DNA from: Bifidobacterium saguini DSM 23967
GTDB taxonomy: Bacteria > Actinomycetota > Actinomycetes > Actinomycetales > Bifidobacteriaceae
DNA length: 40,571 bases
Direction of reading: 5' to 3'
NCBI RefSeq assembly: GCF_000741715.1
Contig: NZ_JGZN01000001.1
Coordinates: 1 to 40,571, forward strand
In this document: one piece after another, positions 36,377-40,571 of the stretch
Layout: each line of letters starts with the position of its first letter
Position numbering within the stretch: position 1 is the stretch's first letter
Notes under the pieces: generated by a model
Database searches by the model: none
The model's input: the letters and a program-made list of their open reading frames with translations, nothing else
What the model was told of the DNA's origin: nothing
Made by a program: the position numbers and the translations under genes

Positions 36377-37132
36377 TTATTCTGCCGCCGCGATCGTTTC
36401 ATCCACCAGCTCGGGCAGTGCGGTGGCAATGTCTTCGTGAATTAGTCGCGTGGCTAAACGGTCATACTGCGTGCGTCCCATATTCATAATGGTGATTGGT
36501 ACGCCGGCTTGCGCGGCGACTGGCACAATGCTTGCTGCAGGGTACACCTCCAATGTGGAGCCGATAACCCACAGTTCGTCGGCCTTAGTGGCTCGATCGT
36601 AGGACTTTTCCATTGCGCCATCGGGTAATGCTTCGCCGAAATACACCACATCCGTTTTGATGATGCCGTTGCATGGCATATCGCCGCGGTACTTGAGCTT
36701 GCGATGACAATGCGGATCGGGTTCCTCATCCAGCCGTGCCATGATGTCGGCCGTATTGTACTTTTGGTGGCACTTCATGCAATGCGAGGTGCCGATGGTG
36801 CCATGCAGATTCACGATAATATCTGGGCTGTTGCCGGCTTTTTCGTGCAGAGCATCGAAGTTCTGCGTAGCCAGCAAAGTCAGCATGCCTGCCTGTTCCA
36901 GCTTGACTAATGCTTTATGCGCAGCGCCTGGCTGGGCATTCCACACTGGTGACTCTTTCTGCCAGCGCCAGGAATATTCGCGATCCTCTTTATTGTTCAT
37001 GAACAAATCAATGTCATACACACTGGTTTGTTCAGGGTGCTTGGTCCAAACACCATCCGGTCCGCGGAAGTCAGGGATACCGGCTGAGGTTGAGATGCCG
37101 GCACCAGTTAATACAGCAATCTTCTTAGTCAT
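36377..37132 (-). CDS. sirtuin-type NAD-dependent protein deacylase
   Basis: Class III deacetylase of 251 aa that removes acyl groups from lysines with NAD+. Motifs: GAGIST (10), IPDFRG (19), TQNFDALHE (89), catalytic H110 in NLHG, then zinc ligands C118, C121, C142 and C154, and DVVYFGE. TQNFD replaces the more common TQNID. The second zinc pair is spaced by 11 residues where two to four are common; the surrounding PCNGIIKTD is otherwise typical. ATG 37132 begins directly at MTKKIAVLTGAG, so no earlier start is possible without disrupting the fold. TATACC lies 7 nt upstream, a weak hint of a leaderless mRNA. It is convergent with ilvA and divergent from the rrn operon. Confidence 0.92.
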   Translation of the reverse strand: MTKKIAVLTGAGISTSAGIPDFRGPDGVWTKHPEQTSVYDIDLFMNNKEDREYSWRWQKESPVWNAQPGAAHKALVKLEQAGMLTLLATQNFDALHEKAGNSPDIIVNLHGTIGTSHCMKCHQKYNTADIMARLDEEPDPHCHRKLKYRGDMPCNGIIKTDVVYFGEALPDGAMEKSYDRATKADELWVIGSTLEVYPAASIVPVAAQAGVPITIMNMGRTQYDRLATRLIHEDIATALPELVDETIAAAE

Positions 37133-37667
37133 AAATATAGGTATACCCGGCTTCGATGAACGAGAGGTGATGATTGTTGCAGGCGATTGTGCTCAGATTT
37201 TCGCTAATCGTGTCTCATATTTCTGGATTTGTTTAAGTGCAAGACATGTTTGAAGCGTATGTTGTGCGTAGCAGAGCAAAAAAAAGATCGAAAATCGGCT
37301 CTGTGCGACACGCCGAGGGAGGCGCGCTATGATGCCGTTTCCTAGGGTTTTTCGCGCCCTGATTTGCATTGTTGTTTGGGTTCGTGTAGGTTATTCATCT
37401 GTTGCCGCTCGGCACGGCGGGTTTCCTTCCCTTGGTTGGTTGGCTGCTTGCCGGTGTGGTGGTGGTTTGAGAACTCAAGAGCGTGTTTGTACTACTTCTT
37501 TATAGTCAATGATTGCCAGCTTGTCTCGTGCCTGATTGTTTTGTCGGTTGGGTCCTTGGTTGGTTGAAACGGGATGAGGTTTTTGTGAGTGTGTCCTTTT
37601 CCTTAAAAGGATTGCTCGTCAATTTTTTGTTTTGAGAGTCATCTATTCGATGTCTTTCCGCATTGTT
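37133..37667 (+). promoter_or_regulatory. rrn upstream region and 16S leader
   Basis: No protein gene is supported in this 535-bp, AT-richer stretch. A promoter candidate is TTGCAT (37364-37369), a 17-nt spacer and TAGGTT (37387-37392). The 16-nt motif TGGTGGTTTGAGAACT at 37460-37475 is repeated before 23S; similar TTTGAGAACTCAA blocks are known in actinobacterial rRNA leaders and spacers. TCCTTTT-cctt-AAAAGGA (37594-37611) is a hairpin. CAGAGC and GCTCTG near 37272-37302 also pair. Confidence 0.55.

Positions 37668-40571
<2,904 letters not shown>

Overview
The window is a GC-rich stretch of an actinobacterial chromosome, almost certainly a Bifidobacterium close to the B. longum group. The 16S rRNA sequence reads as bifidobacterial. 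The gene order tadA, alpha-galactosidase, ROK regulator, raffinose-type ABC transporter, GH13 glucosidase, ilvA fits the raffinose locus known from B. longum and B. breve. The 16S-23S spacer contains no tRNA gene, as is usual in this genus. Species assignment is inference.

Region 1 (1-10436, + strand) is a surface and starch module: a very large sortase-type adhesin (incomplete at the window edge, isopeptide and Cna-B/SpaA repeats, LPQAG sorting signal), followed with an ATGA overlap by a secreted multidomain GH13 alpha-amylase ending in six InlB-type B-repeats. Region 2 (10437-25443) is housekeeping: a TrmH-family 2'-O-methyltransferase, an MFS exporter, two alpha/beta hydrolases, a frameshifted P-type calcium ATPase, a Pro/Ala/Gln-rich one-span membrane protein, dCTP deaminase, a three-span membrane protein, a TauE/SafE permease, a CPA1 antiporter and tadA. 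Region 3 (25565-34882) is alpha-galactoside use: GH36 alpha-galactosidase, a divergent ROK regulator, lipoprotein binding protein plus two permeases, and a GH13 alpha-glucosidase. Together these would import raffinose-family and related sugars, remove galactose and hydrolyse the remaining glucosides. Region 4 (34951-40571) holds threonine deaminase, a sirtuin and the start of an rrn operon (complete 16S, spacer, 5' part of 23S).

The non-coding DNA is unusually rich in structure. Convergent gene pairs are separated by long perfect hairpins without T-tracts, and several stems include the stop codon of the upstream gene. Two intergenic regions carry arrays of direct repeats followed by the same repeats inverted: a 21-nt family downstream of the alpha-galactosidase and a second, unrelated family upstream of a hydrolase gene. 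A candidate small RNA beside dcd has two small hairpins, a 33-nt pyrimidine tract that copies part of the 16S anti-Shine-Dalgarno tail, and a strong terminator. Six genes have a TANNNT box 6 to 8 nt before the start codon and little or no ribosome binding site, which suggests leaderless mRNAs. The most promising undescribed items are the candidate sRNA and the two palindromic repeat arrays. No complete novel multigene system could be shown from sequence alone.

Three single-base frame disruptions are present, two of them mutually compensating, so either sequence quality or real decay must be considered.
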